64,000 bases of DNA from Prunus persica. Taxonomy: Eukaryota > Streptophyta > Magnoliopsida > Rosales > Rosaceae. Each line of letters starts with the position of its first letter. Position 1 is the stretch's first letter. Under the pieces are notes generated by a model. The model was not told the origin of the DNA and did not search any database. It worked only from the letters and a program-made list of their open reading frames with translations. A program made the translations under genes and the position numbers. The stretch spans positions 4,849,606 to 4,913,605 of the forward strand of contig NC_034016.1 of NCBI RefSeq assembly GCF_000346465.2. Direction: 5' to 3'. Of the stretch, positions 12,014 through 24,210 are shown in pieces.

Positions 12014-12064
<51 letters not shown>
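12014..12064. repeat. (CT)25 microsatellite in monooxygenase leader
   Basis: An uninterrupted CT run on the plus strand becomes (GA)25 in the transcribed strand, about 10 bases upstream of the start codon at 12003. Confidence 0.95.
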
Positions 12065-12067
<3 letters not shown>

Positions 12068-12070
12068 AGA

Positions 12071-12706
12071 AATATATGCTTTTTGGCTCATTTTTTAAAC
12101 CTCAGTTACATATAGGTCCTACCATGTCCAGCACAAGCTTTGTCATTTTTGAAAAAGCTTAGAGCATCTTCAGGAGAATCTCCAAATTTTAGCTAAATTC
12201 TAGCTAAAATAGCTAGAAAGCTATTATAGCAAATCACTTAAAAGGTGTTTCCTCCAACAATGTTATCTATTTTAGCTAATCTGAAATTTTTTATTATTAT
12301 TTTATCTTTCTCTTTCTCCCTCTTTCTCTTACAAATCCAATATATTAAATATATAAAAGAAATAGAAACTCAATCCCACCAATCTCCCAAATGTCTCTAT
12401 CTCTCTCTTCCTTTTTTTCTCTCCTCCTAGCCAAATTTTCTCTCCTCCTTGCTAGATGTAGAGAGTCAAAAGTTGGTTCTCCAAAATAGAGAGCCAAGTC
12501 GGGAGTCTGCTGGAGGAGGATTTTCCTTCTTTTTAGTCAAAGTAACTAGGGATAAGAGGATAAAGAGTCTGTTAAAGATGCTCTTAAGGGGTCTTAAGCT
12601 AGCTAGCCAGATAAATGCTTACCTTTGAAGTGTATAAGGTTTTCGGATCCTACTCAGATTGTGCTACTTGGAAAATGACATGTAGGGTTGATTGTTGAAT
12701 GCCCAA
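12071..12706. repeat. segmental duplication, copy 1 (contains MITE)
   Basis: From ATATGCTTTTTGGCTC to TTGAATGCCCAA this region is repeated at 15491-15729 with about 90 percent identity by eye. The copies differ mainly by the 422-bp MITE present only here, plus a 17-base stretch (AATTAAGCAAGAAGAAT) and a short stretch present only in copy 2. Confidence 0.85.
12162..12583. mobile_element. PIF/Harbinger-type MITE with TTA target duplication
   Basis: The ends are GAGCATCTT... and ...AAGATGCTC. The 3-base TTA is present on both sides (12159-12161, 12584-12586). The duplicated flanking sequence near 15590 reads AAAGCTTAAGGG with a single TTA, i.e. the unoccupied site. Three-base TWA duplications and GAGCATC termini fit Tourist-like PIF/Harbinger MITEs. 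Confidence 0.9.
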
Positions 12707-12849
12707 GGATTTTTACTAAACAATGTTTAGTGGCTTTTAGCTACTCTAAGAAAGAATCTTTATATTTTTAAAAGTCAGAAATAAAATAGTTCATAAAACA
12801 GTCCCTATTTCATTTAGGACATAAAAATAACTCATGTCAAGCCAGTTCT

Positions 12850-13597
12850 CCAATCTATTCACAATTGTTTGATTTTTCAAGATAGATTGCTTATGTCTCA
12901 CTCATATTTTCTCATTGGCCATTCGGTTCAAAGTTTAAAAGCTTGGAGTTGGAGAATGAGTATGAAAAAGCGTTATCAACGACTTGTGGGAAATTGATTT
13001 ATTTAGCTCACACACGTCCTAATATTGCATATATAGTGAGTGTAGTGAGTCAATTTATGCATTCTCCTAGTGAAGATCATATGGGTGCTATGATGCGTAT
13101 TTTGAGGTATTTAAAATTAACTCATAGCAATGGGTTAATATTTTTCAAGTATGATCATACAAATGTGGAAGGGTATAGGGATGCTGATTGGGCTGGTTCA
13201 GTCACTAATAGACGTTCTACATGGTTCAATCACTAATAGATATTCTACATCTGGGTATTTCACATTTGTTTGTGGTAATCTTGTTACTTGGAGGAGTAAA
13301 AAGCAAAGAGTGGTGTCTCGGTCTAGTGCTGAAGCTGAGTATCGTGTGATGGCTCAAGGTGTATGCGAGTTACTATGGTTGAGGAGATTGTTGAGAGATC
13401 TTGGGTTTGCGTGCTAGAAACTCATGGATTTGTATTTTGATAACAAAGCTGCAAATGCTGAGATCGTTTCTTTTCCGTTTATATCATCCGAGTATCAACT
13501 GGCAGATGTACTTACGAAAGCTGTGTCTACTACTGTCTTTCTCAACTCGTTTGACAAGTTGGGTTGCGTGACATCTTTGCTTCAACTTGAGAGGGAG
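12850..13597 (+). pseudogene. Ty1-copia polyprotein fragment (end of RT plus RNase H)
   Basis: Translated pieces include the end of reverse transcriptase (CGKLIYLAHTRPNIAYIVS, MMRILRYLK) and RNase H (YRDADWAGSVTNRRST, TWRSKKQRVVSRSSAEAEYR, EYQLADVLTKAV). A short tandem duplication (the GGTTCA(A/G)TCACTAATAGA segment at about 13196-13253) shifts the frame, and a stop follows at about 13415. The 5' part of the element is missing. A purine tract GAGAGGGAG precedes the LTR start. Confidence 0.85.
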
Positions 13598-13760
13598 TGT
13601 TAGCGAGACCTAGCTTAATTAGGAGATTTATTTCCTAGTATATTAGGACTCTATTTCTTTCCTTTTTGTACAGATATTGTGTAATTATGATTTTATCTTA
13701 TTTCCTTGTATAACCCTATTAGGGTTACAAGAATGATCCAGTACCAGGGTTTAGGGTTTA
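13598..13760 (+). mobile_element. start of the copia 3' LTR, right end unclear
   Basis: TGTTAGCGAGACC follows directly after the purine tract, as expected for a 3' LTR. The LTR body is AT-rich with TTGTACAGATATTGTG and ACCCTATTAGGG. No matching CA end is clear before the sequence changes to an unrelated repeat. Confidence 0.55.
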
Positions 13761-13890
13761 GGGGTCCCTCGGTTGGACTGCTCATTCCCTAGCCACATGA
13801 GTATTAAGAATTCTGCCATGTGGTCTAGTAAAACGATCCTCGTGTTGGATTGTTTTCCCCTGGAACATGATGATGGTGTGTGTTGTGTAA

Positions 13891-13914
13891 TATATATATA
13901 TATATATATATATA
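13891..13914. repeat. (AT)n microsatellite
   Basis: A simple AT run of about 12 units inside TE-derived DNA. Confidence 0.9.
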
Positions 13915-14099
13915 ATAGGTACAAAATTAAGAGAAGGAAAGAGGAAGTATTATGTGATATAAATTGGATTATTTAGATATTGGATATTATTATCATAAAT
14001 GTCTTACGTGTTCATCTAAGTTATTATATTTATTAAGTAAGTGAGTAATGTTTATTGGGAATTTGGTTGTGGGTTGAGTTTTTTATTAAATAATTTTAT

Positions 14100-15030
14100 G
14101 ACCTTGCATTTTGGGATTTAGGATAGTGGTTTTGAGTTCCAGCCGCACGGGCGTTGAGGATTTCCGTCGTGCGTGTCTGGGGATTAAGTTTCAGCTGCAC
14201 GGGCGTCGAGGATTCCGTCATACATGTTGGGAAATGTATTTATGTAAAGATAAAAGTATAATGGGAACAATGGTGAGATTTTTCTTGAGCATGTGCTTGG
14301 TGAGTGCTCTGCACAAGTGTGATCGTTGTTATGATGCTTAGACAATGTTGTTTTGCAATGTACGCCTTGGATAGGGTATGATTACAAGAAGAAATGATTT
14401 TGGAAAAGTAATTTGAGTTTTAAAGTAAACGGTTAGTTTTAAAACGGTTATGCATAGTACATGTGAGTTTTTACAAGGAAATGGTTTTGAGTTATGAATT
14501 ATGGAAAGAAATGAGTTTTAAAAAAATATTTAGTTATATGCTTTGTGAGAATTGAAGTTGAGAATGAATCTAAATTTTATTGTAGGTTTTACTTTGACAA
14601 TTCTGTATATTTCTGATTTGTGATTTCTTTTCGTCATAACAACTACGTGTGGCTAAATCCCTCACTAAGGGGTACGTAGGTAGCCTGAGGTTTCACCTAG
14701 ATGCAGCCGCGAATTTAATTATTTTTTTGGATTGATTTTTTATTTTGGCCCGAGTCTTTAAGAACTGCTTGCGTTTGTGCTTGGTTGGTAGTCTTTGTAT
14801 GCTGAAAGTTGGGAAGTTATTTTATTGTTTTTCTACAAGTTAAAAGTGTGGGAATCGTTCTAATTATAGGGGAGACTCTATCGAATTTTCGGCAGGAGTC
14901 AAACGGTTTATCCTTTAAAATTGGGGTTATGTGGCTTTTTAGTAAAGTAGTTCTGGCGTCGGGTAGATGTCAGACGTCTACCTGACATCGGGTAGAGGTC
15001 ATCAAGGCATATCCCACATAGAGAGCTTCA
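14100..15030 (+). mobile_element. diverged LTR-like fragment related to the 58-64 kb repeats
   Basis: The segment at about 14641-14712 (ACTACGTGTGGCTAAATCCCTC ... GGTACGTAGGTAGCCTGAGG ... TGCAGCCGCG) and the later TATAGGGGAGACTCTATCGA correspond to modules at 61883-62150 and 62936-63310. It also has its own tandem pair of about 50 bases starting CAGC(C/T)GCACGGGCG (about 14133-14230). No coding region remains. Confidence 0.65.
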
Positions 15031-15043
15031 TGTGCTGATAACG

Positions 15044-15489
15044 TGTTGTAAAATGAACGGTATATGTGGGAATATTGAGTTGCACGTAAAGTAAATAAGA
15101 CATAATATTTAACGAGGTTCGGCCATGCCTACATTCTCGGAGAGTAACAGTAGTAACTTTTTACTATGTAAAATAATAGGGCTACATCTTTAGTGTTTAC
15201 AATCTCACTGGCTCATTTATTTCTCTCTTTGCTCTCTCTTCTCACTCTTCCTCTTTCTTCCTTCTCTATCGGGGCCTTCTTTCTGTCTCACTTGGTATGC
15301 TCTCATTCTTTTTCTGGAGAGATACATTCTCTATTGATGGAGATGTCTCTTTATAGGCCAAAATATTGGCTATTCACTCACAAGTCTTTGGCTTCTCTCG
15401 AATGTTTGGCAGACAAGTATCATCATTTTTCTTCAATCAATTAGATAGTGAGCTCTACCATTCTGGGCTCCATTCTTGACTTTTCAACA
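15044..15489 (-). mobile_element. LTR of a minus-strand retroelement with adjacent primer-binding-like site
   Basis: On the minus strand the unit starts TGTTGAAAAGTC and ends TTTTACAACA, with TG/CA termini and a short inverted repeat. It is followed by CGTTATCAGCAC, resembling a primer-binding site. It ends exactly where the duplicated monooxygenase upstream segment (copy 2) begins. Confidence 0.6.
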
Positions 15490-15490
15490 A

Positions 15491-15729
15491 TGTATATGCT
15501 TTTTGGCTCATTTTTTAAACCTTAGTTACATAATTAAGCAAGAAGAATATAGGTCCTACCATGTCGAGCACAAGCTTTGTCCTTTTCCAAAAAGCTTAAG
15601 GGTTCTTAAGCTAGCTAGCCAGCTAGGTGCTTACCCTTCAAGTGTATAATGTTTTCGGATCCTAATTATACTGTGCATGGTAGTTTGTACTTGGAAAATG
15701 ACATGTAGGGTTGACTGTTGAATGCCCAA
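15491..15729. repeat. segmental duplication, copy 2 (empty MITE site)
   Basis: This is the same sequence and orientation as 12071-12706 without the MITE. Weak similarity resumes at about 15850 (TTTTTACCAAAACAAAGTTTA), so one copy has suffered an indel of roughly 120 bases. Confidence 0.85.
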
Positions 15730-15759
15730 ATAGTTTAAGGGGTGTAGTCCATTTAGATT

Positions 15760-16545
15760 TATACATTTGTAAAGGCTTTTTATAAGTGATAACTTTTACA
15801 GGATTGACTGATTTCATGGATTTCAAATAATTAAATGACACCTTGCAGATATGTTTTTACCAAAACAAAGTTTAATGCCCTCTATACTCCAGGGAGATTA
15901 TTGTGTATATGATACACCACATGGTTGCGTATATGATTAATATCATTTGTCCATTTGGTAGATATTTAGTTATATACCCATTCTTAGCATTAGTGATATA
16001 AAAAAAAAAAAAAAACTTTACACTATTTAATTTCTAAAAACAAACTTTTTATAAAAAAACCCAAAAAATGACAGTTGGCCTTTTTAAATTTAATTTTAAT
16101 TATTAAATTACTTTGATACCTTATTGAGGGTTTTGAGTTTTTTTTATTTAATTTTTTTACTTTTAGATTTTGGAGTTGAACTTGTTTTAAGAAATCGATG
16201 ACAGTTCTGTAATTTATAGAAAGCTCAGAGCCTCTTTGTTATGTTGTAAATGAGCTTTGGATGTGTTTCTAAAGTCTATTGCATGTGAATTTTTTTTATA
16301 AATAATTTGGACCCCAATAACCCAAACTATTTCCATACCTTTATAATTTCCTATATATATATATATATATATATTTTTTGCTTTGAAAAATAATTTAGAA
16401 TTAGTTTTAGCTAGACGAGAAAAGAAAGGAACCAATTGTAAGGCATGATCAATACAGCCAAGGAAAACCAGAAAGAAGACTGCACAAAATCTTGCTTCTT
16501 GTATAAGCTAGCAACTTTGGTTGCTGTCGAAATTATATTTGGGTA
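15760..16545. other. AT-rich spacer downstream of ABC1K3
   Basis: No gene is seen. A poly-A tract (about 16000) and an (AT) run (about 16353-16375) are present. The last part is probably the ABC1K3 3' UTR. Confidence 0.4.
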
Positions 16546-19500
16546 TCATAAAATGATCCTTCGGATCGTCCTTGCAGCAGCACGAGAAATTAATCTTCCT
16601 GTGAGATCGGCTGGCAGATTAAGTAACTGCTGCTGTGATTCTGGTGGGAGCTGCGAAAGTATGAACATATAAAGTTGTAATCAGCATAAATGCAAAATGC
16701 AGAATGCAGTCCAAACATTAACGAAGTACAAAGAACTTGTAATCAGAAAAGAAAGATAATTTGCACATTATAAAAAGTACAAGTGTATAAGGTTTAATCC
16801 TAGGTTTGATTCCCCCACAAAAAAAAATTATATACTGGTTGTGAGTCGTGACAGAGAAAAGCTACAACCGGTAGAAAACAATAAATAACAATTGCAAATG
16901 GACAATAGGCACAGAAGATGCTTGCCATATATTACAGAAAAAAGATGGTTCTTTCCCGACAGTGCATGCACCAAAACATCATCTAAGCAAACTTTGTAGC
17001 TCACAAGTCCCGACCCCATCTCAAGCACACCTCCTAGGCCCCTGCCCCCGCCCATTAAACCCCAAGTTTCAATCCTGGCTTCGCCACTGGTGATCAAAAG
17101 GTATAATCTGTTTCCCACACTGGTAGGAAACTTCTATAAGGACCACAAATTCCCACAAAATTCCCCAGTTCGTCTATGCATAAGTGTCAACTTCTGACCA
17201 AAAGGTATAATCATCATTAAATTAATAAAAACATACATTGCTGGAAAATTTAAACAACTCTTCAACAACCGGACGACTAGTCAATTGCATAAATTAGGGC
17301 CAAATTCCTAGTCAAACCTATTCTGTGAAGACTACTCAGTTAATGCCACGAAATAACAACCATAGCTTCTAGGAACGCTGTCATAACCTTTTAAATCTGA
17401 AATCTTGAAGAGAAGTGAATGGCCATATGGATCCAAACACTACAGTTTTGGAAATCCAAAGCTACCAAGTACTCATTCCAGAACTAGCATGCCAAAATAT
17501 GTAATTGATAATGTTCAAACATAAATGCGCTCCTTACCTCAGGAATAACAGAAAGGATAGGTAGAATGTCTTGAATGGATGCAAGCTGATTGAATACTAA
17601 TGATGCTTCCTCCAAGTTCATTTGTTGATTATTGTATGGGATATCCTCTTTAATTACCTTCAAGGCCAAAGTTGAGAATTATCAGTAAATAGAAACATTA
17701 AAGATTACACGCAATCTGAAAAAGTTATATCCTTCACTACAATGTGTACGTGACAATTAATAACAAAGCATAATACTCACACTATAAAATGAAATTATTG
17801 CAACAAACTCGCCCATACCATAGAACACTTCAAGTCTCAAATGCAAGATAACTTTCTGATCATAGAAAACTAGGTGTCATCTTCAAATGTGATCTTCCAT
17901 TTAATGAGGTTCCAATTCACAAATGGGTGGTTCTAGTAATCTTCCCCTTATTTGTAAAATTTTTAATGTAAATTTACCCTTAACAAAACAAAATGAAGAG
18001 CAAACAATTTATATAGAAAAAGATAAAAGACTTTCCATCTGTCATTCCTCTATACACTCCTGGCACCTCTATCAATGGCGCTGCAGGCAACAACCCCTTT
18101 GCATCCTCTAGCTTTCTGTGGCCAGGCCTTTTTTTTTAATGCCAAAAAATTAGGGGTAAAACAGTAACTTCATTACATGTTTCCATTTAAAGGGAACTAA
18201 CTGAGAAAATATGGCTGGTCCAAACTCTAAATAGAACCATCACCTTATTTATGACTGTCCTCATCAAAAAAATTAAGAGGAAGAATGACTTCTTCAAAAT
18301 GCAAAATTAAGCTTTCAAAGTGTTTAGTGTTCATGAACATGCAACTTGTCTTGCAAATACTTTCTCCATCTTTTCCAGTCCAAAAAACTACTCTTCTTTG
18401 TCACAGGGATATCATCGCAGAGAATATTATTATTATAATTATTGAAATCATTTGAATGGCCACAACATTGACATTTGCGCAAAGCATATAAAGGCAAAGA
18501 CTTTAAAGAAAAATAAAAACAAAACCTAAGCACCAATCAATGCACTTCCAATACTCAAAATTATACCTGTCAATATATATATTTTTGCAGTTTGTCACAA
18601 AAGAAAACTGTTTTGAAAACAAAAGAAACCATTGGTCCAAAAAAGGAAAAAAGTGTCGCTAAATTCATTCAGATGAAAACAGAGATATACCAACCAAGAC
18701 TCAACATACTTGCCAGTCATAGTTCTAAACTACCATGAGAAGGTTCACAGGAAAAGCCTAAGCCATACCACAACCAGAAAATCAAGCCCTTTATTTAGCC
18801 CTTTCAAAGAAATATTATGTGCATTTAGCCCTTTCGTCTTTCCCTCCCTTTATTCTTTACCACTGATATTATTCATCACTACGCCAAACAAGCTTAAACT
18901 CTTACTGCTTTGGAGTTTTCAATTCCTTGAGGCCCTGACAGTAACAGCAGAAGGCGATGTAGTGTTCTTAAGTTGATTTTGTCTTCATTGGTCATTGTTG
19001 AGAATGAAAAAGTAGAAGTGAACGGTATGCTTGCAGTTGCCAGAGTAGTAATAGAATCCAAGGTTGCCAGCCCAAGTGCATCCAATCCCTGAGTTCAATT
19101 GAGGAATCAAATAGAAAAGAAATACCAAAAACAATAATAACAAGAGCAAGAATAATAAGTACAATAATAACTACAATAACCGCATGCCCAAGACATTTTG
19201 ACAAATTCAACCATATCTCAGATGCCATATGCGAAACTCAGGGATTACAATGATAAAATAGTTTACCTCTTTCATCAAGGCCAATCATTTAATTGTTTCA
19301 GGGGAATTAAACATGTGTCATAGGATGGGCAACAGAAACGTCTTAGTTTGTGTAGACTGCAATCATTCAGCCATTTTCAAATTTTGAAATCCAGTGGACC
19401 TTGACAGGGAACATATGATACACATTTTTAATTCACAATCCAGATGTTGGGTTATAACTGTGTAACAATAGAGATCTATTCTATGAAGTCCATGCGTAAA

Positions 19501-22500
19501 TATATCATTGAAGACTCATTTTACCCCTAACATTCTAAGTGGTTTTATGCCACACTGTAAAGGCATATTAAATTGAACACTGTATTAATTTATAAGTTGA
19601 AATTTGATAGTCCCGGATAAACAATAATCTTCTGTAGAACAAACTTCGCTCCATGTAAATAATTAACAATTCCATCTCTTATTGTCTTAAGATTTTTTTT
19701 TTTCTCATCAGAAAAATATATTTACGGGGAAACTAGTAATTCTATTATTTAATACATTTTATCCATCAAGGTTCAATTCTGTTTTTTTTTTTTTTTTAAT
19801 GAATTAGTGGGGGGAGAAACCCCAACACAAAGAAACTACTCAAGGTTCAATTATTAACGGCTCTAATGTAAAGGTAAAACCTTCCAAACAAAACAAAATA
19901 TGTTTCAGATATTAAAAAATACAGACTGCAGTTTACATTTCTATTATGTTGGTTAATTAAAATTGTACTTTTCTACTATCACCATTCCTAATATGGGTTA
20001 TAACTAAAATAACAAGCATAAGCACAATGATTTTACCTTCGCAAATTCTTGAAGAAGTATATCCCTCACAAATGCACCCTGAAATGACATTACAAATAAA
20101 GTAAGATCTGACATTGATTTTATGATCTGGCTGCCCAGATTGAAGATGAAAAGGAAATAAGACAAATGCAAATTCTTACCTTCTCTGCCAACATGAAAGA
20201 AAGGATTTGCTTGATAACTACCCTCTCATCTTCTTGTTTTCTTAATAAAGCCTTCTCTGTTCTGGCACGGAGGGCCTGCCACAAAAGAGCAATTAAAATT
20301 AATTCAATGACAACAACTGTACCGAAATTCGAGATAACTAAGATGTTAGTGTGAACTAAAAATGCATCATGTATCTAACTCACATTCCATTATCATTACA
20401 TATTTCACAAGAAAAAGACCAGAGGGCACGCATCAAGAAAGAAATAGTTATTACCTCTGAAAGTAGAGACTCTAGACGATCAATTTTGAAAATGCCTTCC
20501 TGATAAGACATCATCTAGGAATCAAGATCGTGGTATGATGAAGAATATACAATGAGCGAAAAAATAGAAAGAAACAGTACTACTCCTCATATAGAAAAAA
20601 TTTTAAAAATTGTATTGGAGCTTTACCTCATAAAGAAGGGCATGCAGGGAAGACTTGAGCTCTGGTGAGCTATCGGTTAGTACTTTTCTAGCAATCCATG
20701 GGTACGTACTACCTAAAACTTTGTAATCTGGGTTGGCGCCGATGGCGACGCCTTCCAATACAGCAAGGCTTAGAGCCATAAACAAACGTATTAGAAGACA
20801 ACAGATAGCACAAGTATTTAACATTTGGCAGAAAATAAATTGATGGAAAGTTCTAAGAATTTTCAGATTTAACATTAGATGATGCTAGACTAATTGTCTT
20901 CGTAGATAAATTGTCTCGTGGAAAGTCTAGAGATGTTCAGTTTTGGTTTCTATATGGATTGTTTGGTTGGAAAGACATAACAAGTTCTTTGATGATAAGG
21001 TTAAGTAAGCGGAAGTAAGTGGATTTCATTTGTGACGGAATTAGTTTTTTACATTCTCTTTGGGTGTCATTATCAGAGGACTAACCAGGTAATAAATATT
21101 ATTTAACAAATTGAGGAGCCATATACGAATAAACAAAATATCAAATATAAATAACAGTACATGAGGTCCATTTTATATTTTTGGAAACACAAAACTACCT
21201 TCGAATGACAAGAGAAAAATAAGAAGGTATACGGAATTTGAACTTGTACCTGCAACAAACAAAGAAAATATCAGACAATTCATTGATGAACAATTATACA
21301 TAAAGCTCAAGAGAGTGAACATGTCAACTTCAATATAGCAGTACATACTTCCAATCTTCAGGAAATGTGAACGAGAAGTGAAAACATATGCACACTTTCC
21401 ATGTGGAAAAAGTTAAAATGCAAATAATCGTCAAGTGGTTTGATATAAGACAGATTTCTTGGATATCAAAAGAAGATAAATAGACGACATAATGTTCAAC
21501 GTGACCTGGCACAACAGTGACTGCACCAATAATATGAGAGAAATTCCACGAAGACAATTATTACAAAAATTGCTTTATAAGTTCAATTTAAACTTACATT
21601 TTTCATACATTGAAAACCCCTAAAAGAGCTGTGTCTTCATCATAGTGTGGGTGAAAAGCAACAGTCTTATGGACTTGGGAGGACTTTGTTTCCCAAGAAG
21701 CGAAGGAAAAATATGAGGAAGATGATAATGATGATAACGACGAGGATGAAGATGTGGATGCCACTGAAATTGATTTTTCATTTAATGTTGTGGATGAGGG
21801 AATATAAGTCATGAAATTGTGAAATCAATGGCCTAAAAATATATGATGAATCCACACAAGCTCTAGCATTGGCAACCTTAAAACGTTAACTGAGAAACAA
21901 AGGATGGCGGCACATTAAAGTTTGCAAATTTATAAAGCTTATCTTCCAAGTGGATCAAAATGAAACAGGAAACACCTTACATGGTGGTTCCTAAATCTCC
22001 TAAGAGGTCTCCAAAGCTAATATTTCGCACTCCTTTGGCAACAGCATTCTGAAAGACACCTACAGACACAAACAATGCTGGTGGCGTCAGACCAGTTAAT
22101 GGAGCCCTTCCACAGAAAGAAGTCCCGACTTTTAATTACAAGACATCAGACAAACTAAGTCCTTAGGTTCATGTAAACACAAAGAGGAACCTGTTAAAGC
22201 CTTTGTAACAGCTTCCTTGTCTGCAGTTGGTGGAATAAGCCTGCAGAGTTTGTAAAAGAATTAACAAAATAACTTCCAGCAATGTCAATTAACATAACCT
22301 GTGCATCAACTGAAAGAAATGGAAAACATGATACCCAAGAGTAACAAAGTCCTTAGCCAAAGCACCAAAATCACGGTTTACAAGATGGAGGCAAGCTTCA
22401 ATGAATCCATTGCGGAGTTCTTGTTTAAATTCACCCATCATACCAAAATCTGATTGTGGAACCATGTAAGTTAATAGAGGTTAATAAAATAAATCAACAC

Positions 22501-24144
22501 ATTAATTGGAATTCAACCCATTAAGCAGCAAAGAGTAAATTTATCTCCATCGTGTCTTTGTGGCGTCTTTTCTTTCTTACCTTGAACTATGTACATCTTT
22601 GTTCACAGTCAAATTTGAACAGTCCACCAGTTCCAATTTGGATATAGATATCTATACAAATCTTTGTTCAACGCCGCTTCTAATTAATATCTAGATGGGC
22701 CTATTTTTAATAAACCTCATTACTTGAAACTTTATATTTTGGCAATCTTGCTCTAATTCCCTTATTCTGTTGTATTTTTTTGGTGGCTTTCTTTTGTTTT
22801 TCAGACACATTCCTTTCGTCCACTGTCCTTCATAAGTTATTCTCTCCAATCACCAGAGCAACTAGCATTTATTATCCCTCAACCACACATTCACATATGT
22901 TATGTACAAACAAAATGTAAAGTTAACCTCACACGTGAGCAAGGCTAGTACCTAAATAGGCAAGTTTCCCATCATATGTACGAAGAAGGTTTCCAGGGTG
23001 TGGATCTGCATGATAGAATCCATATTCCAGAAGTTGATTGAATGAGCAGTAAGTCCCAACCTATTCAGCACCAACAAGCAGGCATTTTATTAAACTCTTC
23101 GGCAAGGTAAAAATTAAACATAAAAAGTAAAGACTTCAACAGGTCGATTTTTGAGGAATGGTGAAACTGAAATTAGTTTAGCGCATGACCTCAACCATGT
23201 AAAGATCATTTACTTCTGACAGCTTCTGCCCCTAGAATACAAGTAAACAGAGAAAATATAAGCAGAAACATACAGACATACTAAACGGCACATAAAAATA
23301 CATCTTTAAGAAAAGTAATTTATATTTCCTAGTACTTAAGTCATATATATCCACATATATCCACCACTTTCAATTCTTATGATTTAAGTGCGCAACAAAT
23401 TACAAACAAATTTTAATCTTGTTTAGTTGCAATATCTCATACACCTTTCAATTCTATCTTGGGTCTAATTGGAATTCTGATTATCACATTTGTGCAATTC
23501 AATTAAATGTGATAATTTAAGGAGAATGGTCAGGAAGCCACTGGAAGTTGTTCTTTATAGAGCTGGTCCCATAGCATGTTATAAACAAACCAAGACAAAC
23601 GCAATAGCAAATACCTCCACCCATTCCATCACAAGCACCCTACGAGTTGTGTAATCCAGATACATTTCTGGAACCAAAACATCAGGTATACCACCATATA
23701 GCTTTCTGATCAAGCGCAGAGGACCACAGTTAGAACATTAATTTTGTAATCAAGCTTGAAACATAAACCTCATAACAATTGGAAAAGGATATAAAGTTAT
23801 CAATGACGAGAAAGAAAACGGGAGGTGATACATTGAAATTTTATGATAATACAGTGCCCTATAGGCAGAAAGCGTGTCAAACTATGGTAAGGTCAAAGTC
23901 AAAGAATGTTACTGCAAATGAAACAAGTTGTCATCTTTAAAATTCAAAGGATAAAGCTTTTCAAATTGAAGCTTTCAGTTGATCACGAGGCAATTCAAAG
24001 TAACTTCCTTGCATTGTGTGTAAAGTAAACATTGCCAGAGACTGAAAAGAGGTACCTTCCATTAGGTAACTAATAAACTTAGGCCTTCAATGAAATAAAA
24101 TAGAAAGCATCATTTATGTAAGGAAAAGCAAGAGAATCTTATCG

Positions 24145-24210
<66 letters not shown>

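Noticed and set aside
16828..17118. Minus-strand frame of 96 codons in the last ABC1K3 intron
   Set aside because: It lies between the last two supported exons, has no family similarity and would break the conserved C-terminal reading.
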